A DNA stretch of 16,977 nucleotides from Deltaproteobacteria bacterium. Its GTDB lineage: Bacteria > Desulfobacterota > Dissulfuribacteria > Dissulfuribacterales > QOAL01. Below, piece by piece: positions 1 through 9,346 of the stretch. The notes below the pieces were generated by a model. The model saw only the letters and a program-made list of their open reading frames with translations. It did no database searches and was not told where the DNA came from. The stretch's first letter is position 1, and each line of letters begins with the position of its first letter. The DNA lies in NCBI GenBank assembly GCA_027068235.1, contig JAMOUE010000042.1:1-16977 (forward strand), in the 5' to 3' direction. The translations under genes were made by a program, and so were the position numbers.

Positions 1-491
1 GCCACAACCAGGTCTGCCTGGGCATCAAGCAGATTCAGATAGGCAATGGCCACCTTTCTGATAAGCTCTTGTTTGGCCAAGATTACCTGGGCCTGCTGGG
101 CGCTTATAAGGCTTTCTGCCATTTTCAGGCTTACATATGCCTGGCCATTGAATATGGGCTGGATAAGCCTTACTCCATAGTTATCTCCCCAGTAATCCTT
201 TTTTATGTCGCTTGGTCCTATGCCAGATATGTTTTTGTCATAATATCCTTGTCCAATCTGAGCTTCTAATTTGGGCATGAGCTGTGATTTGGCAAGGGGG
301 CGCTCGGCAACAGATGCCTTGAGTTCTGCTTGCGCCTCTTTTAGAAGAGGGTCTTTTTCTACAGCCTTTTGGTAAAGACTCCAAACAGTGTCTGATGCCA
401 AACAGAGGTTGATAGAAAAAAGAGATATAAGATAGGTGGCAAAGACAAAAATAAACAAGGTCCCTAAGCGATTTTTATTATAATAAGTCAT
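1..491 (-). CDS. TolC-like outer-membrane efflux protein, N-terminal part (cut by left edge)
   Basis: Reading leftward from an ATG at 491-489 gives an uninterrupted frame to base 1, so about 163 N-terminal residues are visible. They begin with a signal peptide (basic start MTYYNKNR, a hydrophobic stretch, then LCLASD), followed by a typical outer-membrane-factor start: an amphipathic helix (VWSLYQKAVEKDPLLKEA), a helix-to-strand passage (SQLMPKLEAQIGQGYY), a strand ending in QPIFNGQAY, and a long helix ending in IAYLNLLDAQADL. This family forms trimeric export ducts for type I secretion and RND or ABC efflux. The start is supported by an AAGGA ten bases upstream. The gene lies 66 bases downstream of the MscS-type gene on the same strand and could share its transcript. 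The transport partner cannot be told, because the rest of the gene and its neighbours lie outside the window. Confidence 0.85.
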   Translation of the reverse strand, partial: MTYYNKNRLGTLFIFVFATYLISLFSINLCLASDTVWSLYQKAVEKDPLLKEAQAELKASVAERPLAKSQLMPKLEAQIGQGYYDKNISGIGPSDIKKDYWGDNYGVRLIQPIFNGQAYVSLKMAESLISAQQAQVILAKQELIRKVAIAYLNLLDAQADLVV

Positions 492-557
492 GTTCGATAA
501 TTCCTTGTGAATGAAATATAAAGAGTATTCTAATATGGAACTGATTTAAAATACAGC

Positions 558-2474
558 TCAGGTTCTTTCGATGTCGTCGTTTGGCTTATTGTTAGAACTC
601 AATATTTGTACTGGTATTTCTCCTTTAAAAGACCTTATGTGGAGATCGCGTTGAGGAAATGGGATTTCAATATTTTCTTTATAGAGTGCATTATAAATTA
701 ATACCAAAAATTTTGATATGGTCTTATTGGGATGCATAATGTTTTGGCCTTTTATCCAGATCCTCAAATGGAAATTTACACTGCTATCTCCCATATCCAC
801 CATAATGACAGAGGGTTTTCGTCTTTTTGAAATATAAAGGTCTTGAAATCCGCTGTTTGATACGGCCTTCAAAACTATCTCCATGACTTTTTGAGGATCT
901 GTTCCATAGGCAACGCTGAAGGGAATATCAAAACGCCTGATCTCATCGTTCATGGTCCAATTCACTACGCGGTTTTGGATAAAGTCTTGATTAGGTACTA
1001 TAACGTCTATATTGGCATTGGTTGTAATGGTCATGGAGCGCATTCTCAAATCTGTGATCCTGCCCCTTAATTTTTCGTCAAATTCGATGTAATCTCCAAT
1101 CTTTACACTTCTTTCAAACATGAGAATCAATCCAGATATGAAATTCGAGACTATATTTTGCAGTCCAAAGCCGATTCCAACTGACAATGCGCCAGCTACA
1201 AGGGCAAAAGAAGAAAGGTCAATGCCTAGCACCTTCAAGGCCACAAGGAATCCAAAGGTCACAATGGCATAGTAGCCAAGATTGGCAAGGAGGGTTCTTG
1301 TAGAGGTAGTGATTGTTCGACTTGTTACGCTAATTCGATGAATGTTTTTCTTATAAAAATTTCCTATCAAAAACCCTGTGATGAATATCACAAAGGCAAT
1401 AAGCAGTTTAAATATACTTATGGGTGTACCATTTATTGATATGATGGGGTCGTTGATGGTTTTATAGAATTTGGCGGCAAGCAATTTAAGCTCTTGAAGT
1501 GTCTGACCGTGAAATGTCGTGGCCTTTCCAAGAACAAGTGTGTCCATCTCGTCCAGTAGCTGGGATAAATCCATGCTGAGAGAATGGCCTTTTTGAACAA
1601 GGTTGGCCAAATGGACCAGCTGACTTCCTGTTTTAAATACGGCCTTGTCTTTTTCCTTGAGTTCGCTGCTAAACTTCAAAAAGAGAGTAGTAATCTTTTG
1701 AAGCAGCAGTTGCTCTTTGCTGTCTTGAAGGTCCTGAATAGAATCCTTTAATTTTTCTATATCTTGTTGCTTATTTAAGAGGTTAAGGCGTTCCAGCTCT
1801 ATTTGTATGGCCTGAATACGGGTGTCTATCTTGTTTATCGCCTCATCTAATTTGGCCAGATCGTTTTCTATCTTTGTGATATCGAATCTGAGTTTTGGCA
1901 ATGAATCTACCAGGACCTTGGGGGCGGTTTCTATTGCCTGTGTGAGCTTTTTTAGACGGAGCTGGAATAAATCGAGTTCTTTTTTATAAAAGGCATATTG
2001 GAGTTGCAAGGTAAGGAGTGAAGGCTCTTTTTCTGGCAAATTGGCTATTTGCGCCTTGAGGATTTTTAACTTGTTGATGGTTTCTTTTATCTTGTCTTGT
2101 AATCGAGCACGTTCCAATGACCAATGAATAAATGCCTGAAATAGGCCCTTGTATTTATCCAGGGTTGATGGTGGCGTTAGCTTGATATCAAATTCGGCCT
2201 TTTGATTGGTAAGGGATATGAGTTTTTGAACCAGTGTCTTTTGGAGCAATATATCTTCTTTGGCCGACTTTGAAGATATGAGTTTGGTAAGTAGTTTTTG
2301 ATAATAATCTGGACTTCCCTTAATAAGTGCATCATCGATTGATGCACCATGTGCGGCTACTGCAAAGAATATATGAAAAAATAGTAATAGGATCAGCCCA
2401 ACAAAACTTGCAGTATAGGCAGTTGATGCCAATTTGTTCTGTCTTTTTACAAGGTGCATCGTAGTTTTTGTCAT
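558..2474 (-). CDS. MscS-superfamily mechanosensitive channel with long periplasmic coiled-coil domain
   Basis: From the ATG at 2474-2472 the protein has 638 residues. A basic start and hydrophobic stretch ending near AVAAHG form a signal peptide. Residues ~55-330 are charged, helical and coiled-coil-like, as in the large MscK/YjeP-type members rather than the ~286-residue MscS. Three membrane helices follow at ~353-373, ~397-417 and ~421-452. The last is the pore helix with the GFGLQNIVSNFISG signature, leading into the cytoplasmic beta domain (VKIGDYIEF, then IVPNQDFIQNRVVNW) and ending with IEIPFPQ. The family opens under membrane tension to release solutes in hypo-osmotic shock; that role here is inferred. 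A TTG at 2495 would add seven residues, but ATG at 2474 gives a more ordinary signal peptide; neither start has a well-spaced Shine-Dalgarno site. The gene is divergent from tamA, with an 83-base gap. Confidence 0.9.
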   Translation of the reverse strand: MTKTTMHLVKRQNKLASTAYTASFVGLILLLFFHIFFAVAAHGASIDDALIKGSPDYYQKLLTKLISSKSAKEDILLQKTLVQKLISLTNQKAEFDIKLTPPSTLDKYKGLFQAFIHWSLERARLQDKIKETINKLKILKAQIANLPEKEPSLLTLQLQYAFYKKELDLFQLRLKKLTQAIETAPKVLVDSLPKLRFDITKIENDLAKLDEAINKIDTRIQAIQIELERLNLLNKQQDIEKLKDSIQDLQDSKEQLLLQKITTLFLKFSSELKEKDKAVFKTGSQLVHLANLVQKGHSLSMDLSQLLDEMDTLVLGKATTFHGQTLQELKLLAAKFYKTINDPIISINGTPISIFKLLIAFVIFITGFLIGNFYKKNIHRISVTSRTITTSTRTLLANLGYYAIVTFGFLVALKVLGIDLSSFALVAGALSVGIGFGLQNIVSNFISGLILMFERSVKIGDYIEFDEKLRGRITDLRMRSMTITTNANIDVIVPNQDFIQNRVVNWTMNDEIRRFDIPFSVAYGTDPQKVMEIVLKAVSNSGFQDLYISKRRKPSVIMVDMGDSSVNFHLRIWIKGQNIMHPNKTISKFLVLIYNALYKENIEIPFPQRDLHIRSFKGEIPVQILSSNNKPNDDIERT

Positions 2475-2557
2475 ATGCTCTTTACCCAGGAACAACTATA
2501 CTCAAGATTAAGGACAAACACCATTTTTTTTCAAAAGTTTTGCTGTTATATGAGCTT

Positions 2558-4303
2558 ATGAGAAAAATTTTCATGGCAATATTGGTGGTTCTATGTCTTT
2601 TGCCAAATGTTTATGTGCAAGCAGCTTCTGATATCGTTCAGGTAGAAGTCAAGGGAATAAAGGGCAAGATTAGGCGCAATGTATTGGCCCTTTTAGAAAT
2701 TTATCAAGAAAGGCAGGAAAAATCGCTTACTCCAGCTCGGATAGAGCTGCTATTTAGAAAGGGATATTCCGATATAAGAAAGGCCCTTCAGCCATTTGGG
2801 TACTTTTCGCCAAAGATTAAAGGTAAACTGGATAGGCCTGAGTCAGCAGGGGTCTGGCGCGTTTTTTACAAGGTGGAAAAGGGTAGGCCAGCCAGAATAA
2901 AATATCTGGAATTTAAGGTGATTGGCCCAGGGAAAAGGGAGTTGTCATCTTTTGTGCCGCCTTTTAAGCGTAATGACCGGTTTAAGCAGTTAAAATATGA
3001 AAAGTTCAAAGATAGCCTCATGGAAGAGGCCAAAAGACGTGGTTATCTAGATGCCACCTTTGAAACGCATAAGGTTGTCATAGATAAACAAGAGGCCAGC
3101 GCTTCTATATATCTGCACCTAAAAACAGGGCCAAAATATCACTTTGGTTCCATAACCTTTAAGGAGGCTACTTTATCAACAGATTTTCTAAAGGGATACG
3201 CCCAGTTCAAACCCGGACAGCCTTTTGATGCCGCTCTTCTTGGTAAGTTTCGCTCTAGGTTGCTCGACTCAGATTATTTCACTGATGTTAAGGTGGATTA
3301 TCTAAAAGATGATGTAACATCTGATATGCAGGTACCTATTGTTGCATACTGTCCAATGAAAAAGCCAAATGTCTTCAGGTTGGGTCTAGGTTATGTCTCA
3401 GATGTTGGGCCACGGGTAACCCTCGAGTGGCGAAGAAGATATCTTGGCTCCCGTGGTCATCACTTTCGGACTAGGTTTCAGCTTTCTCCTGACGAAACAC
3501 TTATAGCTGGAGAGTATTTCATCCCCCTTAGTAGACCTTATAGTGACTATGTCTCTATTAAACCTTTTATAGAACACTATGATACGGATTCACGTACAGG
3601 ATGGAAGTACAACGTTGCCCTTATGTATTCAAAGGCCGTAAGTGGTGGCTGGCGTCAAAATGCAGGAATAAACTTTGGTTATGAAAACTATGAGACAGGT
3701 GGGGAAAAGAACGATAGTAGGGAACTTATCCCATTCATCTCATGGTATAAATCTGAAGCTGACAATGTCTTGTATGCAAGTAGGGGCTATTCCATCAAAT
3801 TTGGCCTTAGTGGCGAAATAGGTGGTTTCTTTGCCAACGAATCTTATCTCAGTTCCTTGCTAAACACCAAGGCTATAAGACGTTTTGCCAAGGATTATCG
3901 TTTCATAACCAGGCTTGACCTTGGTGCAATTGTTACTCCCGATGTTAACGAGATACCATCATCTGCACGCTTTTATGCAGGTGGGCAAAATAGCATAAGG
4001 GGGTTTTCCCTGGAGGAGTTGGGGCCCAAAAATCCAAAGACAGGAGACGTGACAGGTGGAAGATACCTTGCTGTTTGCAGCCTCGAATTGGAAAGACATA
4101 TTTACAAGTTGTTAAGCGGTGCAATCTTTGTTGATGCTGGTAACAGTTTCGATCCTGACTACCATAACAAGATAGAGGTTGGTGCTGGATTTGGTTTAAG
4201 GCTCAAGACGGTTCTAGGCCCTGTAAGATTGGATTTTGGCTTTGGTATTAGTCACAATCCTGTGCCTTTCAAGTTTTATCTAAGTGTGGGGCCAGATTTT
4301 TAG
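2558..4303 (+). CDS. tamA: TamA, Omp85-family outer-membrane subunit of the translocation and assembly module
   Basis: The protein has 581 residues from the ATG at 2558. A signal peptide (MRKIFMAILVVLCLLPNVYV, then QAAS) is followed by three POTRA-like domains: ~25-105 (with the TamA-type stretch RKALQPFGYFSPKI), ~108-190 and ~190-260 (FKPGQPFDAALLGKFRSRL). Residues ~265-581 are alternating beta-barrel sequence. The loop-6 motif of Omp85 proteins appears as IRGF at ~480-483, and the chain ends in Phe (GPDF), as outer-membrane barrels do. TamA works with inner-membrane-anchored TamB in insertion of certain outer-membrane proteins and, in recent views, in lipid movement between the membranes. 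The pairing with tamB six bases downstream separates TamA from BamA. A frame-open ATG at 2468 would overlap the divergent gene and add 30 residues before the signal peptide, so it is rejected. No clear Shine-Dalgarno site is seen. Confidence 0.93.
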   Translation: MRKIFMAILVVLCLLPNVYVQAASDIVQVEVKGIKGKIRRNVLALLEIYQERQEKSLTPARIELLFRKGYSDIRKALQPFGYFSPKIKGKLDRPESAGVWRVFYKVEKGRPARIKYLEFKVIGPGKRELSSFVPPFKRNDRFKQLKYEKFKDSLMEEAKRRGYLDATFETHKVVIDKQEASASIYLHLKTGPKYHFGSITFKEATLSTDFLKGYAQFKPGQPFDAALLGKFRSRLLDSDYFTDVKVDYLKDDVTSDMQVPIVAYCPMKKPNVFRLGLGYVSDVGPRVTLEWRRRYLGSRGHHFRTRFQLSPDETLIAGEYFIPLSRPYSDYVSIKPFIEHYDTDSRTGWKYNVALMYSKAVSGGWRQNAGINFGYENYETGGEKNDSRELIPFISWYKSEADNVLYASRGYSIKFGLSGEIGGFFANESYLSSLLNTKAIRRFAKDYRFITRLDLGAIVTPDVNEIPSSARFYAGGQNSIRGFSLEELGPKNPKTGDVTGGRYLAVCSLELERHIYKLLSGAIFVDAGNSFDPDYHNKIEVGAGFGLRLKTVLGPVRLDFGFGISHNPVPFKFYLSVGPDF

Positions 4304-4309
4304 CATATT

Positions 4310-7300
4310 ATGAAAAAAATTGTTGCCTTTTTAATATGTTTGGCGCTAGCCTTCAGTTTCTCATCTTTATGGTTTCTATTTTTTTCCACGCAAGGCCTCA
4401 TCTTTATTGGAGATTCTGTTACAAACCTTTCGGATGGTGCCTTTAGGTTTCAAAACCTGAATGGTTCAATTGCAAGAGGCTTTTCTGCTAAAAAGATAGC
4501 ATTTTACTCCGATTCCTTTTCCATGGAGATAAACGGGATCTCCTCGTGCAGACTGCTTTTTAGGGATCTTCTAAGAAGAAAAAGACTCACCCTTGCAAGT
4601 TTTAAGGCAAAACGCTTTGTAATTTTCCTGAAAGATTCAGATGACAAGAGCAAAGAAGGTTTCAAAGCAAATTTGAAAATACCTTCATTTCCCTTTGAGA
4701 TACATCTTAAGGATATTGCCATAGAGACCCTAGAGATAGATAAAGGCGGTAAAAAAGAATTTGAGATGGATCACCTCTATCTAAATGCCTTATTAGAAAG
4801 GCGCGGCCTTGAAATCAGGAAATTAGAGACTTTTTTGCCTGTTTTGAATGCAAAGGCTGTATTGAAGGGGCGGGTAACACCTGAGAAAAAAGATGACAAT
4901 ATCATAGTTGATCTGAAATCTTCACTTATAAGGCCATCAGGAAACAAAGCCAAGGCCCTGGTTCTAAAGTCAAATATTAAGGGAGATCTTAAAAATTTAC
5001 AGATAGCTGTCTATGCAAGCGGACTTTTTCATGGGGCTTTAAATGGAGATGTTTTTGACCCTCTTGGCCTATCTCCCAAGTGGAATGCTAAAGTTGAGAT
5101 ACAAGGGCTTGATCCTCATTTGTTGCATCCTTCTTTGATGGAAGGAAACCTGACTTCAGACGGCTCCTTTTCTGGGGTGGGACGCAATTTCCAAGGAGAA
5201 ATTGAAGGGCGTTTTTCATCAGAAAGATTTGATATAAAAGAGTTCAAAATAAGCTGTGGTTTAGAAAAAGAAGGATTCTTTTCCATAAAAAATGGATTTA
5301 TTAAAGCGTTTAATGGAACCTTAGATTTTACAGGAAAGTTATGGCCAGATTCACGTTTCAAGGCGGTAGCTGAACTTCATGACATAAATCCAAAAGGCAT
5401 ATTTCAAGAGGTTAAAGGTAGCATATCAGGAAAGATAGATTTGGATGGCAGGCTCAAATCCAAAACTGGAGTACAGGCCCACATCATTTTTGAAAGATTT
5501 AAAGGGGAGATTAATGAAAGACCTCTTGGACTTTCTGGAAACCTCTTTGTAGATGGACAGCATCTGACATTTAAGAAACTGGTTCTCACCTCAGCAGGAT
5601 CTAGGGTGTCGGTGTCAGGTTTTATTGACAATATGAGACAGGACCTGAACTTTGTTCTTTCAAGCCCTGACCTTTCTGATCTTTTCCCAAAATTGGAAGG
5701 CTCCTTGTCTGTGAAGTGTCAGATTGGTGGAACAAGAAAGGGGCCTCAGGTATTGCTAGACGTAAAGGGTAGCGAGATTTCACTGGATGATTTTTCTCTT
5801 GATAAATTAAGGCTAACTTTCGATTCAAAAGATGTTTTTGCGTCAAATATACGTGCCCATATTTTTGCCTCTAAGGTCTTTGCAGGCGATCTGTTTCTTG
5901 GAAATGTTAAGGTTAGGCTAACTGGAAAAAAGGAAAATCATCTTATCAGATTAGATACCTGGGATGGAGATCTTTATGGCAAGTTGCAGTTGTTTGGTAG
6001 TGTGGATGAAGATTTTGGTTATTCAGGAGTAATAAAAAGGCTTTTAATTAGGGCAAAAAGAGGCGAACCGTGGCGTTTGATTCGTCCGGGAAAGGTGAAT
6101 ATTCGTAAAGATAACCTCGATGTTGGCCCCCTTTGTCTAGAAGGGCCAGAAGATGGAGCCAAGTTTTGCACACGATACCAAAAAACTGAAGATGTCTTAT
6201 CCTTTTTTATGAAAGGAAGCTATATCCCCCTTGCACCTATAGCTTCCATATCTGAGACGAGGCTTAGCAGTATAAAGGGGCATGTTGATTTGGACTTTAA
6301 CCTTGCAAAGTCGGCAAACAACTTAAAAGGCCATGCCTTTTTAAAGACAGACCGTGTACTTGTCACTTTTGCCAATGGGACAAAGGCTCACCCTTTATTT
6401 TTTGACCTAATGGCAAAGCTTTCAAATACTGGAATAGATGGCAAGATTAGTGGGCAGTTGCTTGATAAAGTGGATATATTTGGAGATTTTTCTCTGCCAT
6501 GTAAATTTACAAGGGAAAATTCCCTTTTATCACAGCCTATAAGTGCAAAAATAAATTTCCGGGCAGACGACCTTTCCATGTTACATGAATTGTTTCCAGA
6601 GATTTATGTCTATCATGGTGACATAAAGGCCCTATTCACCATCTCTGGAGCTTTTAACAAGCCGGCTATTCATGGCAGAATGAAACTTTCAGATCTTAAG
6701 ATGGAGTACCCTAGATATGGCATCAGGATAGATTCCAAGGAGGTGGATGTTGAGGCAAAACAACGTGAGCTTACCATTACTGGCCGGCTTGAATCTGAAA
6801 GTGGCCCTCTTTTTATAGAGGGTCACGGGGTTATTGAGCCTTCAATGCCCAATCTCACCATAGTTATAAAGGGAAGTAACTATGATACCGTTTCCATGCC
6901 TCATCTTAAGGTGAGGACAAGTCCAGAGCTTAGAGTCACGTTTTCAAAAGATGTTTTAGACGTAACAGGCACAGTTAACATCCCTTTTGCAAGGATTTAT
7001 CAGGTAGAGATACCAGAGTCGGCCATATTACCAACTCCTGACATTCAGATTAAAGGGCAGGCCAATAGAGCCAATACTACAAAGACAAAGGTCAAGGTGG
7101 CTGTCAATGTCTATATTGGAGACGATGTTAGGGTAGATGGCTACGGCTTAAAGGGAAGGATTGAGGGCAGACTTAAAATCATGAGCGGTTTGGATGATAA
7201 GATGGTTGCCACAGGTATCCTTTCCATTAAGAAAGGACGCTACAGTGCCTTTGATACAGAGCTTGAAATACGAAAAGGGCGGCTTAACTATTTTTCAAGC

Positions 7301-7765
7301 CCTATAGATAATCCGGCAATAGAAGTTGAGGCAGTAAGGAGAGTCGAAGATGTTGTCGTTGGTTTCAGAATCAGCGGAACATTAAAGAAGCCTGTGGTAA
7401 AGCTATTTTCAGATCCTGAAATGGCTGAATCCGAGATTGCAAGGTATCTCCTAGGTGGAAAAAAGGGCAGGGGAGTAGCAAAGACGGATCTAATTGCAGG
7501 AGGTGCAAATCTTATAATATCAAGACTTAGGGAGAAGTTGGGGGTTTTAAACGAGTTGAAGCTTGAAACTGGACAGGCATCTGACGATATATCCCTTGTT
7601 GTGGGGACCTATCTACGGCCTGATCTTTATCTCAAATTTATAAATGATTTTGATGATAAGATTACAAGGCTGATTTTGAGATATGACTATTCCAAACATA
7701 TAGAATTTGAAACAGAGACAGGTGAGCGTCCTTCTGCAGAAGTCTTTTTTAAGATAGAGAAGTAA
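4310..7765 (+). CDS. tamB: TamB, AsmA/DUF490-type inner-membrane-anchored partner of TamA
   Basis: This 1151-residue protein is slightly shorter than the 1259-residue E. coli TamB. It has one N-terminal signal anchor (MKKIVAFLICLALAFSFSS, to about residue 26). After it comes a very long stretch of short beta-strand repeats rich in GxLDxxG-like patterns (for example ISGKIDLDGRL, SISG-type turns, VDLDFNL), as expected for the hydrophobic groove of TamB that spans the periplasm. The C-terminal ~300 residues are the diagnostic TamB/DUF490 domain: GRLKIMSGL, ATGILSIKKGRY, RKGRLNYFSSPIDNPAIEVEA, ISGTLKKPVVKLFSDPEM and an EIARYLLGG motif. It starts six bases after tamA and is almost certainly co-transcribed. 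No Shine-Dalgarno site is obvious before ATG 4310, so translational coupling to tamA is possible. It ends 35 bases from the convergent trkH stop, with no clear terminator between them. Confidence 0.94.
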   Translation: MKKIVAFLICLALAFSFSSLWFLFFSTQGLIFIGDSVTNLSDGAFRFQNLNGSIARGFSAKKIAFYSDSFSMEINGISSCRLLFRDLLRRKRLTLASFKAKRFVIFLKDSDDKSKEGFKANLKIPSFPFEIHLKDIAIETLEIDKGGKKEFEMDHLYLNALLERRGLEIRKLETFLPVLNAKAVLKGRVTPEKKDDNIIVDLKSSLIRPSGNKAKALVLKSNIKGDLKNLQIAVYASGLFHGALNGDVFDPLGLSPKWNAKVEIQGLDPHLLHPSLMEGNLTSDGSFSGVGRNFQGEIEGRFSSERFDIKEFKISCGLEKEGFFSIKNGFIKAFNGTLDFTGKLWPDSRFKAVAELHDINPKGIFQEVKGSISGKIDLDGRLKSKTGVQAHIIFERFKGEINERPLGLSGNLFVDGQHLTFKKLVLTSAGSRVSVSGFIDNMRQDLNFVLSSPDLSDLFPKLEGSLSVKCQIGGTRKGPQVLLDVKGSEISLDDFSLDKLRLTFDSKDVFASNIRAHIFASKVFAGDLFLGNVKVRLTGKKENHLIRLDTWDGDLYGKLQLFGSVDEDFGYSGVIKRLLIRAKRGEPWRLIRPGKVNIRKDNLDVGPLCLEGPEDGAKFCTRYQKTEDVLSFFMKGSYIPLAPIASISETRLSSIKGHVDLDFNLAKSANNLKGHAFLKTDRVLVTFANGTKAHPLFFDLMAKLSNTGIDGKISGQLLDKVDIFGDFSLPCKFTRENSLLSQPISAKINFRADDLSMLHELFPEIYVYHGDIKALFTISGAFNKPAIHGRMKLSDLKMEYPRYGIRIDSKEVDVEAKQRELTITGRLESESGPLFIEGHGVIEPSMPNLTIVIKGSNYDTVSMPHLKVRTSPELRVTFSKDVLDVTGTVNIPFARIYQVEIPESAILPTPDIQIKGQANRANTTKTKVKVAVNVYIGDDVRVDGYGLKGRIEGRLKIMSGLDDKMVATGILSIKKGRYSAFDTELEIRKGRLNYFSSPIDNPAIEVEAVRRVEDVVVGFRISGTLKKPVVKLFSDPEMAESEIARYLLGGKKGRGVAKTDLIAGGANLIISRLREKLGVLNELKLETGQASDDISLVVGTYLRPDLYLKFINDFDDKITRLILRYDYSKHIEFETETGERPSAEVFFKIEK

Positions 7766-7800
7766 CGAAAGAAGCGCAGACTTAAAGGCCAAACTGGTAC

Positions 7801-9276
7801 TTATCTTTTCCAGCGTAGCTTTGGCTTCCTGGTCATCTTCCAAAACTCAGGCGTAAAGAAAATGGCAACAGTGTAGAGTTCAAGCCTACCTGCCAGCATA
7901 CAAAAGATTAGTACAAGCTTTGCCATGGAAGGCAGGTGGCCAAAGTTCCTGCTTGGCCCCACAAGATGAAGGCCTGGGCCTATGTTGTTAAGGGTGGCAA
8001 TCACTGCTGTTGGGCCTGTGACTATATCAACTCCAAGGGCAGTGACAATTAGGCTTGCTCCGAGAAAAACGCAGATATAGATGGCAAAGAAGCTCAAGAT
8101 GCCAATCATCACGTCCTGAGGCACCTTCATGTTACCTATCTTAATGGTCTCTACCTGACGTGGATGCACTAACCTCTTGAGTTGGCTTCTTGCATATTTG
8201 AAAAACAGCAGACACCTTATGACCTTGACGCCTCCACCTGTAGAACCTGCACATCCGCCAACAAACATAAGTGTTACAAGAAGCATCTTTGCAAAGGGAG
8301 GCCAAAGGTCAAAGTCTGCCGTTCCAAACCCTGTGGTTGTCATGATGGATACCACTTGAAAAAGGCTGTCTCGAAAGTTGATGAGGTTGTTGCGGTATAG
8401 TGCAGCACCAGTATTTACAAAGAATATGGCTATAACGCTTATAATCACTATAAGTGCATAAAGTCTGAACTCTTCATCTTGCCAGTACGCCTTTACGTTT
8501 CCCTTGAGGGCCCTGAAATGTAAAGAGAAGTTGGCACCAGCCAGAAACATGAAAACAATGATTACCAGGTGCAGGTATGATGATTGGAAATGGGCAATAG
8601 AGGCATTGTAATTGGAGAACCCCCCTGTTGCCAGTGTTGCAAAGGAGTGGGTTAGGGCGTTGAAAAAGTCTACGCCACCAATCATCAAAAGTATGGTTTC
8701 CGCTGCTGTCATTAATAGATAGACCGACCATAATATCCTGGCAGTATCTTGAATCCTTGGGGTTAGCCTGTCTTTTGTTGGGCCTGGGACCTCTGCCTGA
8801 AAAAGCTGCATTCCTCCTATGCCAAGGTATGGCAATATTGCAAGGGTGAGAACAATAATTCCCATACCGCCCAACCAGTGGGTCATTGCCCTCCAAAACA
8901 GTATACTTTTGGGTAATACCTCGATATCTGAGAGTATTGTTGAACCTGTGGTTGTAAATCCAGACATGGATTCAAAAAAGGCATCCACAAACGAGGGTAT
9001 GGCACCTGAGAGTTTGTAGGGAAGGGCGCCAAGCAGTGCTATGAGAAGCCAGCTAAAGGCGGTGATTGCAAAGCCGTCCTTGAATCCAAGATCCTTCTCT
9101 GGGAGGAAAAGCCATATTAGCAGGCCTCCAAGCAAGAGTCCTAGCACAGAGCTTGTAACAAAGGCATGAATCATTCCATCGTGGTAATACAGGGAAAATG
9201 GAACCGGAGTCAGAAGCATCATGGAAAGGACTATTAACAGCCTTCCCAGCAGGTTTAGTACGCCGGATACCTTCAT
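7801..9276 (-). CDS. trkH: TrkH, K+-translocating subunit of the Trk uptake system
   Basis: The protein has 491 residues (E. coli TrkH has 483). It is a polytopic membrane protein of the SKT superfamily with four membrane-pore-membrane repeats. The four selectivity-filter segments are visible around residues 108-113 (TTTGST), 216-220 (ATGGF), 313-319 (TTTGFGT) and 430-435 (NNIGPG). The glycine-rich intramembrane segment GGCAGSTGGGVKVIR lies at ~340-354, and the ending LAGRLELYTVAIFFTPEFWK is typical of the family. The ATG at 9276 has a strong AGGAG nine bases upstream. The gene lies 70 bases downstream of trkA, which encodes the cytoplasmic gating ring that controls this channel, so the pair forms a complete uptake system. 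Several overlapping frames on both strands are coding shadows. Na+ transport (KtrB-like) is possible in the superfamily, but length and partner point to TrkH. Confidence 0.95.
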   Translation of the reverse strand: MKVSGVLNLLGRLLIVLSMMLLTPVPFSLYYHDGMIHAFVTSSVLGLLLGGLLIWLFLPEKDLGFKDGFAITAFSWLLIALLGALPYKLSGAIPSFVDAFFESMSGFTTTGSTILSDIEVLPKSILFWRAMTHWLGGMGIIVLTLAILPYLGIGGMQLFQAEVPGPTKDRLTPRIQDTARILWSVYLLMTAAETILLMIGGVDFFNALTHSFATLATGGFSNYNASIAHFQSSYLHLVIIVFMFLAGANFSLHFRALKGNVKAYWQDEEFRLYALIVIISVIAIFFVNTGAALYRNNLINFRDSLFQVVSIMTTTGFGTADFDLWPPFAKMLLVTLMFVGGCAGSTGGGVKVIRCLLFFKYARSQLKRLVHPRQVETIKIGNMKVPQDVMIGILSFFAIYICVFLGASLIVTALGVDIVTGPTAVIATLNNIGPGLHLVGPSRNFGHLPSMAKLVLIFCMLAGRLELYTVAIFFTPEFWKMTRKPKLRWKR

Positions 9277-9346
9277 CTATACGTTCTCCTGGCAAGCCAA
9301 CAAATAGATTAACTCTGCAAGATGAGCCAAATGGATTGGTTGCAAA

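Noticed and set aside
7766..7800. Bidirectional terminator between convergent tamB and trkH
   Set aside because: The 35 bases contain only 3-bp pairings and no T-tract.
8474..8896. 140-codon minus-strand frame within trkH
   Set aside because: Out-of-frame shadow of trkH, which has clear pore motifs across the same bases.
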